From the NCBI GenBank assembly GCA_947466555.1, contig CANIFK010000174.1, positions 1-8,777 on the forward strand: a stretch of 8,777 bases of DNA, in the 5' to 3' direction. A program made the position numbers and the translations under genes. Every line of letters begins with the position of its first letter. Position 1 is the first letter of the stretch. The notes under the pieces were generated by a model. That model was given only the letters and a program-made list of their open reading frames with translations. It had not been told where the DNA came from and made no database searches. This document shows, one piece after another, positions 6,241 to 8,777 of the stretch. The stretch is from Acidobacteriota bacterium. GTDB lineage: Bacteria; Acidobacteriota; Terriglobia; Bryobacterales; Bryobacteraceae.

Positions 6241-6265
6241 GGGCACGCGGAACCACCGCGTGCCC
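6241..6265. terminator. 10-bp perfect hairpin between convergent genes, candidate bidirectional terminator
   Basis: GGGCACGCGG (6241-6250) and CCGCGTGCCC (6256-6265) are exact reverse complements around a 5-base AACCA loop, 13 bases after the ankyrin/haem gene stop. On the minus strand the stem is followed by ATTTTGG, a short T-tract that suits termination of the leftward operon. On the plus strand no T-run follows. It may equally be a copy of a dispersed palindrome. The rest of the gap (6266-6360) shows nothing I can name. Confidence 0.5.
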
Positions 6266-6360
6266 GGCCCCACGAAGCCTTCTACGCTCAGGGCCGTCGA
6301 CAAGCCGGTGCCTGCACCCCAGAAAGCACGCCAACAAACACCCTAGGCCATTGAGTGTGT

Positions 6361-6396
6361 GAAGTCAGGTGGGACGAAATGAAGCGTTCCGCTTAG
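6361..6396 (+). pseudogene. Remnant of a Gfo/Idh/MocA gene: last 11 codons plus stop
   Basis: Read on the plus strand, these bases give EVRWDEMKRSA-stop. The intact oxidoreductase at 3543-4664 ends EVTWDEMMRSA-stop. Nine of eleven residues match and the stop is at the same place. The differences in the last four codons (CGC/CGT, AGC/TCC, GCC/GCT, TGA/TAG) are all synonymous, which suggests descent from a separate coding paralogue rather than recent DNA copying. Upstream only GGCCAT-GA at about 6347-6355 still resembles the alignment, and it is out of frame. The segment is antisense to the last ten codons of the J-like gene. Coincidence is possible but unlikely for this length. Confidence 0.55.
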
Positions 6397-6703
6397 CCAT
6401 CAGGTAGTCAAAAGCGCGATGTACTTGCGCCAACCGGATGGCTGACAACTGTTGGTCCTCCGGCCGCATGTGAGCCACGTGTTCCGGTCCGTACTGGAGA
6501 ATCGCCCGCTCAAGAGCATGTTCCAACTCAGCCACACCCGCATCTGCCCGCACGCCAAGTGCCCGCGCATACAACTCGTCAGGTTCAGCCGACTCGGAGC
6601 CCACCGCATTCTTCTTAGTCACCGCGTCCCATATCGCACTAACTAGAAAAAACCCGCCAACGCCAAAAAGCACCACGACAAACAGAGCGCTAAAATTTCC
6701 CAT
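6365..6703 (-). CDS. Small single-TM protein with a degenerate J-like (DnaJ-like) domain lacking HPD
   Basis: A 112-residue protein. Residues 5-24 (SALFVVVLFGVGGFFLVSAI) form one membrane segment. After a short polar linker, residues 46-105 follow the J-domain plan: ARALGVRADAGVAELEHALERAILQYGPEHV, then RLAQVHRAFDYLMAKR, matching the usual LGV-x-eI-AY-yHPDkv ... A-eiL order. At the HPD site it reads Y71-G-P-E, so Hsp70 stimulation is not expected. The family call is by eye and moderate. Start at 6703: a strong GGAGGT lies five bases upstream, and the gene overlaps the preceding one by 14 bases in another frame, so it is part of the same operon. Oddity: the last ten codons are the reverse complement of a Gfo/Idh/MocA tail on the plus strand, so the present C-terminus (NASFRPT) may come from a rearrangement junction. 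Confidence 0.75.
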   Translation of the reverse strand: MGNFSALFVVVLFGVGGFFLVSAIWDAVTKKNAVGSESAEPDELYARALGVRADAGVAELEHALERAILQYGPEHVAHMRPEDQQLSAIRLAQVHRAFDYLMAKRNASFRPT

Positions 6704-7787
6704 CCGTCACCTCCGCCTCGAACGGTCGCAACACAACACCCCGGCAACTGTCGCATACTCCGGCCGATAGCCGATACTGCGTTAAGCACAATGGGCACCA
6801 AGAATTGTGCTGCCGGGAACTCGCCGCTGGAGGATCCAACCGCAAGGGCAACGCAATACCATTGGCCTCGGCCAAACCGCGTATTCGCAACGCCAATGCG
6901 GCGTGCGCGGCGTTCAACAGATCGGACTCCGCCACCTCTAGCCCTCCCGTTGGCGGAGAAAGCGCCTCTCGATACAATTCCTCCAACAGCCCTCGAAGCG
7001 CTCCCGGTTCCGACAGGCAAACCGCAGCTACGCTTCGATCGAACCCGCTGAGCAGATCCACAGCCAGGTAATCTGCCGCACGCATTCCCGCGATCGGATA
7101 CAGTGTCAGCTTCACGCTTTGCGACAGCAGGTCGTCGTCGCAGCCAGGAAACAGTTCACGATGCGCCCGCCGAAATAGACCACTGCAAACAAAACCGCAC
7201 GTATAGAGTCCCGGCCCCACAACCGCCAGTGACCACGAAAACCCAATCAACGGCAGCGACAAGGGCCAAACCACAAGTGTGAGTAACAGCATCGCCACCC
7301 TAACCCGCCCCAAGTGCTTCGCCCATTTTGAAAACACGATAAGCCGCGCGCGCGCCGCTCCCACATCAAACAACTTTCCCAGAACTGGCTCCGGCTTTCC
7401 CTCTCGCACTACGGCCCCAACCCTCGCGGCCTCCAACACACTCGAAAACTGCCAGCGCACTCCGTTCGCCGCCAGGGACCGGCCCTCCCGTTGCGCAAGC
7501 CGCGCATCCGCCCAGCGACTTTCCTCAATTGTTCCACCGGCGTATCGAGGGTTCGTCACAATTCCCGAGGACGTGACACACCATGGCAATGGATTCACTG
7601 TAACAATCGACTGCCCAGGACGGAGGGGATTGGCGACCACCCAACCCCAGGTTCCATTGCCTGGATAAAGATTCGCCTTAACGCGCCGGGAACCACGGAA
7701 ACAAAGAGCGGCCGGCCCCGTCTTCTGAAAGCACTCACAAAGATATAGCAGGACGAGAACGAACAGGTAACTGAAGTAGTCCGTCAT
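6690..7787 (-). CDS. Unrecognised membrane protein with C-terminal CxxC...CxxC zinc ribbon
   Basis: A 365-residue protein I do not recognise. Seen: an N-terminal membrane segment (residues 4-19, YFSYLFVLVLLYLCEC); a polar region of about 140 residues; two adjacent hydrophobic segments at about 164-182 and 184-204 (VAMLLLTLVVWPLSLPLIGF, then SLAVVGPGLYTCGFVCSGLF); a mainly helical region with many Leu/Ala (235-315); and C331-P-L-C334 with C345-D-S-C348 near the C-terminus, a zinc-ribbon spacing. The zinc ribbon is expected in the cytoplasm, which constrains topology. The start ATG overlaps the DUF2167 stop (ATGA), and the 3' end overlaps the J-like gene by 14 bases, so the three genes are co-translated neighbours. 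Base composition is less GC-rich than the left half. No enzymatic motif is seen; a scaffold or assembly role within the operon is a guess. Confidence 0.8.
   Translation of the reverse strand: MTDYFSYLFVLVLLYLCECFQKTGPAALCFRGSRRVKANLYPGNGTWGWVVANPLRPGQSIVTVNPLPWCVTSSGIVTNPRYAGGTIEESRWADARLAQREGRSLAANGVRWQFSSVLEAARVGAVVREGKPEPVLGKLFDVGAARARLIVFSKWAKHLGRVRVAMLLLTLVVWPLSLPLIGFSWSLAVVGPGLYTCGFVCSGLFRRAHRELFPGCDDDLLSQSVKLTLYPIAGMRAADYLAVDLLSGFDRSVAAVCLSEPGALRGLLEELYREALSPPTGGLEVAESDLLNAAHAALALRIRGLAEANGIALPLRLDPPAASSRQHNSWCPLCLTQYRLSAGVCDSCRGVVLRPFEAEVTDGKF
6709..6714 (-). promoter_or_regulatory. Shine-Dalgarno GGAGGT for the J-like gene
   Basis: GGAGGT on the minus strand ends five bases before ATG at 6703, within the last codons of the zinc-ribbon gene. 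It is the best ribosome-binding site of the right-hand operon and fixes this start. Confidence 0.65.
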
Positions 7788-8668
7788 TCAGATACAGCTT
7801 CATCCTCGCCCTTTACTGCCTCGGGCTTTTTACCAGTGAATAAGCTCTTTAAGAATGCCCCCACGCCCGCCACGGCCAAAACAATCAACTTCCACAACCC
7901 CTTCAATAGTCCAGTCTTTGATGCCACCGCTGCCGTGCCACCAACAATCAATGCGGTCAACCCATATTCGGCAACCTTGTCGCCACTCCGAAAAGCTGAA
8001 TACTGCTTATCAGGTACGTACTGAAACCCTGTCATCGACTTCCGGAATACTGCAAGTTGCGAGGCATATCCTTGGACATCGCCCACTAAAATGACGCTCA
8101 TGTACCCGTTCCGCCCCAACACCCGTGTGTTGTGGTTCATCGAAACACCACCAGTCTCCGACCTCGCCTCCGTCGCCCATTCCAGGTTCTTTGTCACATC
8201 ATCAAAATGGGGTTTTTGGGTCCAGCGCACAATCTCCATCGTCTCCCAGCCTCGCCGTTTTCGCTCCTCGTTGGATCCCTCGTTGCCCTTCCGAAGGCTC
8301 TCCATAATGGCATCAGCATCGAGATTGGTCTTTTCATCGTCCTTGATGTAACCACTCGCGTTGTACTTGTAGATTGCGAACCAGTCTAAATCCTTCGGAG
8401 CCAGCATCCCATATTCGTTGCCCGAAGGAATGTTCTGTGATATCTCCAGAAATTTCTTCGTTCCCTCCGCATCTGCAAAGACAAACCCTTTGGGTATTTC
8501 GATAGAGGCCTCGTCGCGCAGCGCCCCCTTCGCGGGCCCCTCAACCCACGCAATGGCAGACAGAGGATTGGCTTCTTTCTTGGCCCCATCTCCCTTTTTC
8601 TCAGCCGGCTGACCAGGCAAGCTGGAAATGAACACGGTCAACAGCGTCAATGATCGGAAAGCAAGCAT
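7784..8668 (-). CDS. DUF2167-family membrane-anchored protein
   Basis: A 294-residue protein. A signal peptide covers residues 1-20 (SLTLLTVFISSLPGQ). The body carries the DUF2167 pattern in order: WVEGPAKGALRDEASIEIPKGFVFAD (41-66), GMLAPKDLDWFAIYKYNASGYIKDDE (87-112), ESLRKGNEGSNEERKRRGW (123-141), KPHFDDVTKNLEWA (152-165), NHNTRVLGRNGYM (178-190) and SGDKVAEYGLTALIVGG (228-244). Two hydrophobic stretches follow (about 236-250 and 256-275), then a charged tail (KKPEAVKGEDEAVSE). Known family feature: an uncharacterised, envelope-exposed domain anchored by C-terminal membrane helices; no reaction is established. Start at 8668: GAGGA seven bases upstream, followed at once by the signal peptide. 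It is first of three overlapping minus-strand genes. Length is normal for the family. Confidence 0.9.
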   Translation of the reverse strand: MLAFRSLTLLTVFISSLPGQPAEKKGDGAKKEANPLSAIAWVEGPAKGALRDEASIEIPKGFVFADAEGTKKFLEISQNIPSGNEYGMLAPKDLDWFAIYKYNASGYIKDDEKTNLDADAIMESLRKGNEGSNEERKRRGWETMEIVRWTQKPHFDDVTKNLEWATEARSETGGVSMNHNTRVLGRNGYMSVILVGDVQGYASQLAVFRKSMTGFQYVPDKQYSAFRSGDKVAEYGLTALIVGGTAAVASKTGLLKGLWKLIVLAVAGVGAFLKSLFTGKKPEAVKGEDEAVSE

Positions 8669-8675
8669 CCAGATG

Positions 8676-8680
8676 TCCTC
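8676..8680 (-). promoter_or_regulatory. Shine-Dalgarno GAGGA for the DUF2167 gene
   Basis: GAGGA on the minus strand ends seven bases before ATG at 8668 and decides the start. It is immediately preceded by the 10-base palindrome CTATATATAG (8680-8689), which sits too close to serve as a -10 if this site is to be in the transcript; the AT stretch may instead keep the ribosome site unpaired. Confidence 0.6.
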
Positions 8681-8704
8681 TATATATAGGATTTAGCTCC
8701 CGGC

Positions 8705-8749
8705 AGACTAACAGCTATAACAGGCGGAGTCAAGCTAAAGACTAACAGC
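8705..8749. repeat. 11-bp direct repeat upstream of the DUF2167 operon (AGACTAACAGC)
   Basis: The same 11 bases occur at 8705-8715 and 8739-8749, starting 34 bases apart, in the leader of the rightmost operon. Between them on the minus strand lie TTGACT (8733 to 8728) and TTATAG (8720 to 8715), which are promoter-like but wrongly spaced for a standard sigma-70 site. Paired binding sites for a regulator are one reading. The remaining bases of the intergenic region to 8777 show no gene. Confidence 0.4.
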
Positions 8750-8777
8750 ATCTTCACCTACCTAATAATCTCCCCCA

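Noticed and set aside
6794..6847. CxxC pairs of the zinc-ribbon protein as haem or iron-sulfur sites
   Set aside because: No His follows either CxxC as in CxxCH, and the paired CxxC spacing of 10 residues is typical of a zinc ribbon.
7279..7668. Plus-strand open frame inside the membrane protein gene
   Set aside because: No motif or ribosome-binding site is seen; the minus strand has a coherent operon with overlapping genes.
8680..8689. CTATATATAG as the -10 box of the DUF2167 operon
   Set aside because: A start site about seven bases downstream would leave the GAGGA ribosome-binding site out of the transcript.

Overview
The window looks like chromosomal DNA from a GC-rich soil-type bacterium, most likely an Acidobacteriota member related to Solibacter/Bryobacter. 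That placement is inference: it rests on several sugar-metabolism enzymes carrying twin-arginine (Tat-like) N-termini, an ankyrin/haem/toroid fusion protein, and tightly overlapping genes. No rRNA, tRNA, CRISPR array or transposase gene is visible.

Left part (1-4664) is a carbohydrate/sugar-acid block. Two minus-strand genes overlap by ATGA: a hydroxypyruvate-isomerase-like TIM barrel (1726 to 872) and an enolase-superfamily protein (875 running off the left edge). Forty bases away a divergent plus-strand run begins: a secreted bicupin (1767-2516), a Gfo/Idh/MocA oxidoreductase starting at GTG within the cupin stop (2513-3535), and a second Gfo/Idh/MocA oxidoreductase (3543-4664). All but the cupin start with RR plus a hydrophobic stretch, and the cupin has a Sec-type signal. 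The set therefore looks like an envelope-located pathway that oxidises, isomerises and dehydrates a sugar or sugar acid; the substrate cannot be read from the sequence.

Middle (4665-6364): an intergenic element with an 11-bp inverted repeat, bracketed by a perfect 14-bp direct repeat of the preceding gene's 3' end, then a hairpin that would bury both the Shine-Dalgarno and the GTG start of the next gene. That gene (4824-6227) encodes an exported ankyrin - CxxCH haem site - squalene-cyclase-like toroid protein. A 10-bp perfect hairpin follows at 6241-6265.

Right part (6365-8777), visibly less GC-rich: a minus-strand operon of three overlapping genes, a DUF2167 membrane-anchored protein (8668 to 7784), an unrecognised membrane protein with a C-terminal CxxC...CxxC zinc ribbon (7787 to 6690), and a small single-TM protein with a J-like domain lacking HPD (6703 to 6365). 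The 3' end of the last gene lies antisense to what reads on the plus strand as the C-terminal tail and stop of another Gfo/Idh/MocA gene (EVRWDEMKRSA-stop, 6361-6396), a probable rearrangement scar. The three-gene membrane operon is the best candidate here for something undescribed. The Gfo remnant and the start-codon hairpin are the most concrete sequence-level surprises.
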